Assembly (NCBI GenBank): GCA_041660205.1
Contig: JBAZWT010000002.1
Location: 1 to 64,000, forward strand
Source: Candidatus Babeliales bacterium
GTDB lineage: Bacteria > Babelota > Babeliae > Babelales > Chromulinivoraceae
Reading direction: 5' to 3'
Length of the DNA stretch: 64,000 bases
Both the position numbers and the translations under genes were made by a program. Each line of letters starts with the position of its first letter. Within the stretch, counting starts at the first letter, position 1. This document shows positions 50,451-57,689 of the stretch, piece by piece. The notes beneath the pieces were generated by a model. That model made no database searches. It was not told the DNA's origin and saw only the letters and a program-made list of their open reading frames with translations.

Positions 50451-51335
50451 TTACAGCTCATTTTCTTCAGATTCATTTTCTTTAGATTCATCTTCTTTAG
50501 ACATATCTTCATGAGATTCATCTTTTTCTTTAGATTCATTTTCTTGAGACTGGTCTTCAGTATTTTTACTTTCAACGTTTTCGACATCTTTGTTTTCGAC
50601 ATCCTTGTCTGAGGCGTCACTTTCTTCAGACTGCATATCCGAGACATTTGGTTGCATCATTTCTGGCTGTATCTCTGACTCTTCAGCCTCTGGTTCTTTA
50701 GCCTCTGACTCTTCAATCAAAGGTTCTTGAACTAAAGGCTCTTCAGCCGATAGCTGTTCAGCCAATGGCTGTTCAGCTTCTACCAATAATTTTTCTTCCG
50801 ATGACTTTTCAGCCGATGGCTCTTCAGCTATAACTTCTTCAAAAGGATTTGGTAATGCAATCACCTGTCCTTGAACAATTTTATCGTACAAAATATTTGC
50901 AACAGGTTTCATATTTTTTTGCATCTCTTGACGACTTTGCACTACAGACAGTGGCTCCGATCCACCAAGAATTACCACACCATCTTGTTGTATTCGATTT
51001 TTTTCTACTGAGTTCAAATAAGTATGCACATCTGATTGAGGTATCACCGAAATAGCAATATTTTGCGAGACAGGAAGCAATGTCACCTCTATCTTATTTT
51101 GCTCTGAACTAAGTTCAAGACGCTGAGATAATGGTATTTGACCGTTATAATCAACAAATACGTACAAAGGTATTTTAGAAACTGGAACTTCTATCGTTAC
51201 CGTCTTGCTTTCGCCGGTTGATGGCATTACGGTGCCATTAAGCCTTTTATATTGATAATTGCTGGCATTGACCGATAATGACGATGCCATCAGGCCAAAA
51301 GCCAATAAAACTTGTTTTTTAAAAAATGAACTCAT
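50451..51335 (-). CDS. Secreted protein with long Glu/Ser-rich acidic tail
   Basis: AAAGGAGG lies before the ATG of MSSFFKKQ, which starts a Sec signal ending SLSVNA. An N-terminal beta-rich domain (about 27-170; KTVTIEVPVSKIPLYVFVDYNG, VVILGGSEPLSVVQS) is followed by ~120 residues made almost only of Glu, Ser, Pro, Lys, Asp and Asn (EEPSAEKSSEEKLL, ENKDVENVESKN, SKEDESKENESEENEL). The tail is made of short imperfect repeats visible in the DNA. The function is unknown; a disordered extracellular tail is likely. Confidence 0.6.
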   Translation of the reverse strand: MSSFFKKQVLLAFGLMASSLSVNASNYQYKRLNGTVMPSTGESKTVTIEVPVSKIPLYVFVDYNGQIPLSQRLELSSEQNKIEVTLLPVSQNIAISVIPQSDVHTYLNSVEKNRIQQDGVVILGGSEPLSVVQSRQEMQKNMKPVANILYDKIVQGQVIALPNPFEEVIAEEPSAEKSSEEKLLVEAEQPLAEQLSAEEPLVQEPLIEESEAKEPEAEESEIQPEMMQPNVSDMQSEESDASDKDVENKDVENVESKNTEDQSQENESKEKDESHEDMSKEDESKENESEENEL

Positions 51336-51602
51336 AAAACCTCCTTTTGAGTCGTATAATTTACTTCTTTCAGGGTAACAAAGCAGAATATGAAATATCA
51401 AGAGTTTTTCTTAATCTAATTCACTTTTTTCATAATTTGGTCCACAGGATTCCGAGACCGCATCATAGACTTTTTATATCCAAGGCAAACGACCTACCCT
51501 AATCAAGAATTTGGCCTTTTTAAAGCAATCTCTAGAAAAAGACATGTCCCATAAAGTATTCTGCTCGTACATGTTACATTTTTCAAACTGTAAGGAGTTA
51601 CT

Positions 51603-51788
51603 ATGTTACTAAGCTGGGTTGTAATTTTTCTCGTTATCGCTCTTGTTGCTGGATTTTTTGGATTTGGTGGCGTGGCTAGCGAAAGCGCTTGGATCGCAAA
51701 AGTTTTATTCTTCATATTCTTAGTTCTGTTCATCATTGCATGGATGCAAGATATGGGATATATGGGCACAGACTTGAGGCTCTTTTAA
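51603..51788 (+). CDS. DUF1328-family small membrane protein
   Basis: AAGGAG sits seven bases before the ATG. The 61 residues contain two hydrophobic helices with LLSWVVIFLVIALVAGFFGF and AWIAKVLFFIFLVLFII, the pattern of the YtjA/DUF1328 family. Family members are small inner-membrane proteins of unknown function. A strong terminator follows. A decayed second copy of its 3' end lies at 53537-53581. Confidence 0.8.
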   Translation: MLLSWVVIFLVIALVAGFFGFGGVASESAWIAKVLFFIFLVLFIIAWMQDMGYMGTDLRLF

Positions 51789-51810
51789 AACATCTACGTT
51801 TTAAAAATCT

Positions 51811-51840
51811 AAAAAAGCCACTTTTTCAAGTGGCTTTTTT
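51811..51840. terminator. Terminator between the DUF1328 gene and a C1q-like gene
   Basis: AAAAAAGCCACTT and its complement around TTTC, with A and T tracts on both sides. Confidence 0.85.
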
Positions 51841-51913
51841 GTTGTGAAAAAAGAACAGGACCCTTTTTCAAGAGCCCTATTATAATAAAAATCAAACTGT
51901 TTTTAAAAAATAA

Positions 51914-52711
51914 TTATGCAACTTTCAAAATAGTGAGTCGAACCATGTAGTAACCAGTAGCAGTTCCTGCAGTGACCACTGCAAAGGTACCAACAAGCGG
52001 ACTAATGATGGCGGCTACTGTCGTTGACGGTGGAACAGTAACAATTGATCGTCCATGAATCCATGTAGTTGCAGTTGTAGATCCTGCTACAGAGTTATCA
52101 TCTATAACGACAGTTGCCTCAGTTGCTCCTGTATAAATGGCGACAGATCCGGCTGATCCCAAACTCATTTCATAATCGAATATATAAGTACCAGCTGTGA
52201 GAGTAAAGTAAGTGCCTCCATCTCCGCGGAGTGTAGATGTAACGGCTCCTGAGGTAGTGTTGGAAACTTGTGTACCGATTAGGAAGGCATCTCCCGGTGC
52301 TCTAGAAACATTTACGCCTTGAGCAAATTGGGTAAATTCTGCAACTCCTCCAGAACCCACACCTCCAGTAGCTCCTGTAGCTCCTGTAGCTCCCAAAGTA
52401 TTACCGTTTGAATCCGTAATCGTACCACCAACCATTAAATTGCCACCGACGTTTAGGTTGCCACCGACAGTTTCATTGCCGCTGACATTTAATCTTCCAA
52501 ACGTTCCGCTTTTAGCAGATAAAGCTCCTTTTACAATAAGTGAACAAAATGTTCCACTTGAATAACAAACACTGTTGTTGTCACAGCAACCACGAGTTGC
52601 ATTTTCGTCATCTTGAGAAGATCGATTTTCTTGATCCTGAGCGATTGCTCCAAGGCTGAAACTGAGCAGTAACGTCAGTAACGTATTTTTAAACTTTAAG
52701 TTTTGCATCAT
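51914..52711 (-). CDS. Secreted protein with short collagen-like GAT repeat and C1q-like domain
   Basis: The Sec signal ends LGAIAQ. A cysteine-containing segment (GCCDNNSVCYSSG) is followed by left-handed-helix-like repeats (VGGNLNVGGNLMVGG), then a short collagen-like GATGATGATGG stretch. A C-terminal beta-sandwich (about 130-265) has FTLTAGTYIFDYEMSL and TWIHGRSIVTVPP, resembling the C1q/TNF-like heads of BclA-type surface proteins. It is probably a trimeric surface or appendage protein. It is paralogous to the protein at 53661-54482. Confidence 0.65.
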   Translation of the reverse strand: MMQNLKFKNTLLTLLLSFSLGAIAQDQENRSSQDDENATRGCCDNNSVCYSSGTFCSLIVKGALSAKSGTFGRLNVSGNETVGGNLNVGGNLMVGGTITDSNGNTLGATGATGATGGVGSGGVAEFTQFAQGVNVSRAPGDAFLIGTQVSNTTSGAVTSTLRGDGGTYFTLTAGTYIFDYEMSLGSAGSVAIYTGATEATVVIDDNSVAGSTTATTWIHGRSIVTVPPSTTVAAIISPLVGTFAVVTAGTATGYYMVRLTILKVA

Positions 52712-52870
52712 GAACTCCTTTTTGGAAAAAATAAAAACTTTACTTCTATATAAAAATTTTAACTAATGATTGTCAATGTCTTAAAAAAGTACTTTTAAAA
52801 CAAGTCCACTCCTTAAAAAAGAAGAGGGTTCATTTTAAAATGTCGGCACAGCTAACATTACTTCACTTAT

Positions 52871-53419
52871 TTAATATCTATCATGTTGTTTGCGATCTTC
52901 TTCTCTTCGATTACGATCTTCTCTGTGCTTACGATCAGCTTCTCTTCGTTTACGATTTTCTTCACGTTGTTTTCTACGATCTTCGTCTCTTTCTTTTCGA
53001 TCTTTTTCTTTATCGGCAGTAACTTTTTCTGAAGCTTTTCTTGATGCATGGTGTCTTTTTGAAGAAGCATCAAAACTCTGGTCTCTTTCTTTTCGATAAG
53101 CTTTTTCACTAGCTTGGCTTACTTTGTCAGAAGCTTGACGTTGATCATCTACTATTTCTCTATCACTTCGATATTCTTCTCTATCATCAGCAAGTTTGTC
53201 TGAAGCTTTATATCGAGCCTTTTGTTTTTTTACAGAAGCATCAGATCTCTGGTCATCTTCTTTTCGTTGAGCTTTGTTTCTAGCTTTACTTAATTTTTCA
53301 GAAGCTTTTGCATCAGCTTCTTTTTGTTCATATGTTGCCCAAGGCCATGACCATGCGCAGGCTGTGCTTGGCAACATAACTGTGAGGGCTACAAGAAACA
53401 ATATTTGTTTTTTTTGCAT
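52871..53419 (-). CDS. Secreted highly charged coiled-coil repeat protein
   Basis: The Sec signal is MQKKQILFLVALTVMLPSTACA. The rest is almost wholly Lys, Arg, Glu, Asp, Ala and Ser. Two related blocks of ~55 residues are visible: KASEKLSKARNKAQRKEDDQ and QASDKVSQASEKAYRKERDQ, each followed by DAS-K and KAS(D/E)K(L/V). The C-terminus is a basic/acidic run (RKQREENRKRREADRKHRED). It is probably a long helix outside the membrane. Function unknown. Confidence 0.55.
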   Translation of the reverse strand: MQKKQILFLVALTVMLPSTACAWSWPWATYEQKEADAKASEKLSKARNKAQRKEDDQRSDASVKKQKARYKASDKLADDREEYRSDREIVDDQRQASDKVSQASEKAYRKERDQSFDASSKRHHASRKASEKVTADKEKDRKERDEDRRKQREENRKRREADRKHREDRNRREEDRKQHDRY

Positions 53420-53536
53420 TGTGTTCTCTCCTTTTTAGAGTTGAACAGATTATAAATTTTACTCATTAAGAGAGATAACATAATTTTTTTTGTAATTATA
53501 TAATTTCATCTTTTAAACGTAGTTTTTGATATATGA

Positions 53537-53581
53537 AAGCAAGATGTGGAATATATAGGCTCTGACTTAAGGCTATTTTAA
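53537..53581 (+). pseudogene. Remnant of a duplicated DUF1328 gene (3' end only)
   Basis: The frame KQDVEYIGSDLRLF plus stop matches the last residues of the intact gene (MQDMGYMGTDLRLF). The sequence after the stop (TTTTAAAACATCTA) also matches, followed by a related terminator. A TGA sits just before the preserved part and no start is left. Confidence 0.75.
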
Positions 53582-53606
53582 AACATCTATGCTTAAACGA
53601 ACCTGA

Positions 53607-53634
53607 AAAAAGCCACCTAAAAAAGTGGCTTTTT
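53607..53634. terminator. Terminator after the DUF1328 remnant
   Basis: AAAAAGCCAC pairs with GTGGCTTTTT around eight bases. A diverged copy of the terminator at 51811-51840; it now also serves the convergent C1q-like gene. Confidence 0.8.
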
Positions 53635-53660
53635 GTTATAAATTTTTAAAACCTAATATC

Positions 53661-54482
53661 TCAATTTAATTGGAAAATTTCTACCGAAGCACCAGCTTGC
53701 CCTGCTTGAACAGGTACTTCTACGGCATTAACGGCATTTCCTGAAAGAGAAGACACATTGAGATTAAGAATCTGATTTGCAGCTGTTGTTTGTATTAATG
53801 CCCATCCACTAACTTCCGCTCGTGTTCCATCCTGAGCAGGGGTTGCAGGACCTGCAGAAAAGAACGCTGTAGAAATTGTATTTGGTATAAGAGTTGATGT
53901 CGTAGCATTAAATAATTGAGCTGTTGCTGTCATTGCAAGTCCAGTAACAGGAGCGTTAATAACATCGAAAAGAACTGAGTAATTAACCAAATAAACGCCT
54001 GCATTTGCTACCGTTATAGATGTGCCAGCAACGGTAATGCCACTGTTTAAGGTGTTGCTTGGTGTGTTAAATACTACTGGTACTGCCGCAGCATTCGTAA
54101 CAATTGCTTGGCCTAAAGCATTATATGCGTAACCGTATGAACGGATGCCACTGACAAGCGGTACACCAGCTGCTGTTTGAAAACAAGGTGCTGTTACACA
54201 TCCACTAACCGTTAAGTTTCCACCGACAGTTTCACTGCCAGTCACATTTAATGTTGTAGTAGATATTTTACTTGCAGTCAAAGTACCTTTAACCGAAAGT
54301 GAGCTAAAAGCTCCACTAGACAGACAGCAATTATGTCCCTTGATATTTAAGTCATCGCCAGAAAACTGGTCTCCTGCTGATTGGTCGGTTTCGTCACTGC
54401 CTTGATCTTGGGCGTTTGCTCCAAGACTAAAACCAAGCAACATTATCAATAACGTATTTTTTAACTTTGAATGTTGCATCAT
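53661..54482 (-). CDS. Secreted C1q-like surface protein
   Basis: The leader (LKNTLLIMLLGFSLGANAQ) and the start of the mature part are clearly paralogous to the protein at 51914-52711: CCLSSGAFSSLSVKGTLTAS and LNVTGSETVGGNLTV match CYSSGTFCSLIVKGALSA and LNVSGNETVGGNLNV. The C-terminal beta-sandwich (SGITVAGTSITVANAGVYLVNYSVLF, TRAEVSGWALIQ) is again C1q/BclA-like. The collagen-like GAT stretch is missing in this copy. It is probably a cell-surface or released protein. Confidence 0.65.
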   Translation of the reverse strand: MMQHSKLKNTLLIMLLGFSLGANAQDQGSDETDQSAGDQFSGDDLNIKGHNCCLSSGAFSSLSVKGTLTASKISTTTLNVTGSETVGGNLTVSGCVTAPCFQTAAGVPLVSGIRSYGYAYNALGQAIVTNAAAVPVVFNTPSNTLNSGITVAGTSITVANAGVYLVNYSVLFDVINAPVTGLAMTATAQLFNATTSTLIPNTISTAFFSAGPATPAQDGTRAEVSGWALIQTTAANQILNLNVSSLSGNAVNAVEVPVQAGQAGASVEIFQLN

Positions 54483-54628
54483 GAATTCCTTTTTTGGAAA
54501 ATAAAAAAATAATCATCGTCTGATATAAAAACTTTCCCCAAAGATTGTCAACACTTTATGAGCAACATTAATGTTTCCATATTAATTACGACTTACCCTG
54601 CATGCTCTACCTTACTACGTAGTTCGCT

Positions 54629-55396
54629 TCACTCATTTACTTCGTAACGAGCTACCTGCCATTTAATAAAAATATCGACCATGAAATTGAGCCTTGCGAG
54701 CTTTTCCTGAATCACACAAGCATCAACGATGTAAAAACATCCTGAACAATGCAACGTTTTTATCGCAGAACTCCACCAAAGATAATTTTTCAAAAGGTTA
54801 ATTTCTTCCTTAATTTCTTGTAAAAATAAGCCGTGAGCACTTTGATTAGATTCTTTGAGCGATTGCTCTTTAAGCGACTGCTCGGTAAGCGATAATGAAA
54901 AATATTTTTTTGCAATATCGATGTGGAGTTGCTTGATCGTATCTTCGTATGGGCTGGCCACCAAATGAGACAACGCAACAACCTCTTTCCAGTTACACCA
55001 TACATCAGGAGACTCAATCAGCTGATGCACCAAGTGCAATTTATAAGCAGCAAGGGCGTAGCTTGACAGCAAACCCATCGCAATTAATTTAAATTTGCTG
55101 ATGGAAATGGAAGGTTGAAACGATTGCGTCTTTGAAAGCAAAGCGTTCAAGCTTGAAACAAGACCAAAATCATGTTTATGCTGCACGATATACTGCTTAG
55201 ATGTGTTTGATGCAGCAGAAAAAGAATCGGTATTTGTTGTTGATCCTGCATTCGACTGATTATCAATTTGTATTTCAATAACCCTTCTCTGGCGCTGTTG
55301 GTCAATTTGTTTTGCAGCTGAATGTATGGTCAATGTTGTTAACAATGAAAAAAGTAACAGAATTTGTGACTTATTTGTCCGTGATTTATTTGTCAT
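54629..55396 (-). CDS. Secreted or membrane protein of unknown function
   Basis: After a basic start, ILLLFSLLTTLTIHSAA forms a Sec signal. A second hydrophobic stretch (about 104-118, LIAMGLLSSYALAAY) could be a membrane span. Between them is a Ser/Thr/Asn-rich linker; after them a helical domain with Trp and Cys (WCNWKEVV, CSGCFYIVDAC). A short repeat SLTEQSLKEQSLKES is visible. No family is recognised. Confidence 0.5.
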   Translation of the reverse strand: MTNKSRTNKSQILLLFSLLTTLTIHSAAKQIDQQRQRRVIEIQIDNQSNAGSTTNTDSFSAASNTSKQYIVQHKHDFGLVSSLNALLSKTQSFQPSISISKFKLIAMGLLSSYALAAYKLHLVHQLIESPDVWCNWKEVVALSHLVASPYEDTIKQLHIDIAKKYFSLSLTEQSLKEQSLKESNQSAHGLFLQEIKEEINLLKNYLWWSSAIKTLHCSGCFYIVDACVIQEKLARLNFMVDIFIKWQVARYEVNE

Positions 55397-55551
55397 ATTC
55401 CCCCCTAAGGATTAACAATTCTTCACTAAATAGTTAATGTATCGTATCACATTGCCTACTTTATATGTAAGTAATGCCTACAACATAGGGCTACTGACCC
55501 CTTGCCTGACTATAAATTACAAATCTGTTTCATACTCATTTTACAGCTTAA

Positions 55552-55848
55552 TTACATACTGATTTCAATACGCCAACCATCAAAAAGCCAAGCCAGCCAT
55601 CCCATGGTTTTTTCATTTTTAATAGTTTGATCTGATGAATTTGATGACGCAGAGCCAGACTTACTAGATGTTTCAGTTGTAGCGTTAGAGTTATTTTTAA
55701 CTCTAACAAGAATAATCGGATCGCAGTCATTCTCTAAATTATCTTCTAAGATTTCACTTGATGTGGGAAGCACTGGACCAGAAGCAGCATGCACCATGCT
55801 TACAGATAACATCACAGCAAGAAACAGTATTTTTGACGTTTGCTTCAT
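55552..55848 (-). CDS. Small secreted protein of unknown function
   Basis: The Sec signal is MKQTSKILFLAVMLSVSMVHA. The mature 77 residues have a hydrophobic strand (DPIILVRVKNN), a Ser/Thr/Asn-rich linker and a Trp-rich C-terminus (GWLAWLFDGWRIEI). Function unknown. Confidence 0.5.
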   Translation of the reverse strand: MKQTSKILFLAVMLSVSMVHAASGPVLPTSSEILEDNLENDCDPIILVRVKNNSNATTETSSKSGSASSNSSDQTIKNEKTMGWLAWLFDGWRIEISM

Positions 55849-55931
55849 AACTATCCTTTTTTATATTTAATAATTTTATAACGCATAGGGCATGCTACTT
55901 TAAATTTTAAAGGTAGGCAAGAACGCTCATT

Positions 55932-55970
55932 ATTGAAAAAGGAACAGTTTAGCACCGTTCCTTTTTCAAT
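55932..55970. terminator. Terminator before the small secreted-protein gene
   Basis: A 14-bp perfect stem (ATTGAAAAAGGAAC) around 11 bases. It ends transcription of the gene at 55988-56971. Confidence 0.8.
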
Positions 55971-55987
55971 AAATTACTTAATATTTT

Positions 55988-56971
55988 TTACTCATTCCAA
56001 CCGTCAATAGCATCACACAAATCAGACCAAAAACTTTCTTGGCCATTTTTTTTACGTTCTATGCGGTTACGCTCTCGAGCTATTCTATTTCGACCTTTTT
56101 GGCTTCTTGCTTGTTGCTCCTCAGCATAAGCTTTCTTTTCTTCTGCTAAAGCCAGACGTTGTTTAACTTCTAATTCTTCTTGAGCCCTTTTTTCTTCTTT
56201 GCGAATTCTTGTTTCATCAATGTATGCTACAGAGCTGAGTAACTCTACACTCAGTTGTTCCATTTTATCGATCAACATTGGGTCACATGAAACATGTTGA
56301 CGAGTTTTATATAAAACCGTTAACGCATTTTGTAATTTTTGAATGCTATCATGCATTGGATAAAGTGAGTTACCCTGGCAGATTTTTCTAGCTAACTTTG
56401 TAATATCTTTTTCTTCAGTAGAAAAATTCCATGAAGCCATCACTGGAGTAAAGTAAGCAATAACTTGCAAAGCTGTCATACGCTCTGCCATATCATACAT
56501 TTTGTCATGCACCAATCTTACATCGGCAGCCCACTGCGAACGAAGATCACAGATAGTTTGGTATGCGTGCTGCATGCTTAGCGTGTTGTTCCATGGAGTT
56601 ACATAAGAATCATATCGATTACGTATCTCTAAATATGAACTTTGCACACGATTATCGAAACGATTTACTTCTCTTTCAAATTCCGGCACTCGAAGCATAA
56701 AAACTTGTACATCTTGAAGCGTTGCAATTTCTGATAACAATGTATGTATTTCTTTTGCACGGTCTCTGCTTAAAGCCTCTACTCGAGCTATTTTCACATC
56801 GTTAGATTCACGCTTAGCCCAATACACACCGGTTCCAACAGCAACAACAGTTACAGCCATTGCAGCAATAACAGTATTTTCATTATTTCGCTCCTGAATA
56901 TTGTTTTGGGCCTGAACATTTTCTGTTCCAACAAAAGCAAGACCAAGAATTAACATTAATTTTTTAAACAT
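55988..56971 (-). CDS. Exported coiled-coil protein of unknown function
   Basis: The Sec signal (MFKKLMLILGLAFVGTENVQA) is followed by a second hydrophobic segment (about 34-52, TVIAAMAVTVVAVGTGVYWA) that may anchor the protein. The remainder is helical. The last ~90 residues are a highly charged coiled coil (KEEKRAQEELEVKQRLALAEEKKAYAEEQQARSQ, RNRIARERNRIERKK) ending in FWSDLCDAIDGW. No domain is recognised. Confidence 0.55.
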   Translation of the reverse strand: MFKKLMLILGLAFVGTENVQAQNNIQERNNENTVIAAMAVTVVAVGTGVYWAKRESNDVKIARVEALSRDRAKEIHTLLSEIATLQDVQVFMLRVPEFEREVNRFDNRVQSSYLEIRNRYDSYVTPWNNTLSMQHAYQTICDLRSQWAADVRLVHDKMYDMAERMTALQVIAYFTPVMASWNFSTEEKDITKLARKICQGNSLYPMHDSIQKLQNALTVLYKTRQHVSCDPMLIDKMEQLSVELLSSVAYIDETRIRKEEKRAQEELEVKQRLALAEEKKAYAEEQQARSQKGRNRIARERNRIERKKNGQESFWSDLCDAIDGWNE

Positions 56972-57272
56972 ATAAATCTTTCATATTTTTTCAGAAGTAA
57001 AGTAATCAATAATTTATAGAGCTATGACTGATTGTTTCTCAAATTCATGTATTTTATCATAATTGCAAACATCTGGGCAAAATTTTCCAGAAAGTTTAAA
57101 TCGCTCAACAACTGCTGTTTTTACAAAATCAAGAGCCACAAGAAGAGATCGTGAGTAAAATTTAACAAAAAGAAATTAAATCATGAAAGTTTGCAACTTT
57201 AACCAAAAGTAATTATAGCTTTGAATACAATGTGAATTAAAACGCATCTTTAAATTAATTCGAAAAACTAAC
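56972..57272. other. Intergenic spacer between divergent genes
   Basis: About 300 bases of AT-rich DNA. No convincing ORF or RNA was found. A small inverted repeat (AAAGTTTGCAACTTT) lies at 57186-57200. It probably holds the two divergent promoters, but no clear sigma-70 pair could be chosen. Confidence 0.4.
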
Positions 57273-57635
57273 ATGCAAGCAAAATTAATATTGTTCATAT
57301 TTCTTTGTGTTTCACTACAATCAACAGTTTCTTTTTCAAGCGATTCTTCATCTTCAAAAAAATTATCAGCTCAACAACATGTTACCTTGGTATTTACAAA
57401 TTCAACCACTTCACCAAACCAGGTTCCAGAAAAATTAAAAAGAATTATGGAACAGTATCCTGATGCAAAAGAAGTCAAAGTGTATGACACCATATACATG
57501 AAAACGATTATTAACCAAGAGCGAGAAACATGGATAGCGCTTCCAAAGCTTTTAATACCTAAGCCAGAACCTTTAGAAACAGAACCAGTTAAACGGACAA
57601 ATCCTTTAAACGATGTTCAGTTAAAACTTTTCTAG
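57273..57635 (+). CDS. Small secreted protein of unknown function
   Basis: The Sec signal (AKLILFIFLCVSLQSTVSFS) is followed by a Ser run, then TLVFTNSTTSPNQVPEKLKRIMEQYPDAKEVKVYDTIYMKT and a Pro-rich C-terminus. The ribosome site is poor. No family is recognised. Confidence 0.45.
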   Translation: MQAKLILFIFLCVSLQSTVSFSSDSSSSKKLSAQQHVTLVFTNSTTSPNQVPEKLKRIMEQYPDAKEVKVYDTIYMKTIINQERETWIALPKLLIPKPEPLETEPVKRTNPLNDVQLKLF

Positions 57636-57689
57636 CTGACCCTCTGAAGAATTATAAGCTCTAAGTCTTAACACTGTTCAAACGTTCAA

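Noticed and set aside
50444..50647. Minus-strand ORF rich in KKMNLKK repeats
   Set aside because: Frame-shifted reading of the acidic-tail repeats of the real gene.
52867..53109. Lys-rich ORF inside the charged coiled-coil gene
   Set aside because: Alternative frame of repetitive codons; no start signal.
54583..54628. Another copy of the GC-rich repeat after the 54629 gene
   Set aside because: Only loose resemblance (CTACGTAGTTCGCTTC); too short to align with the other copies.
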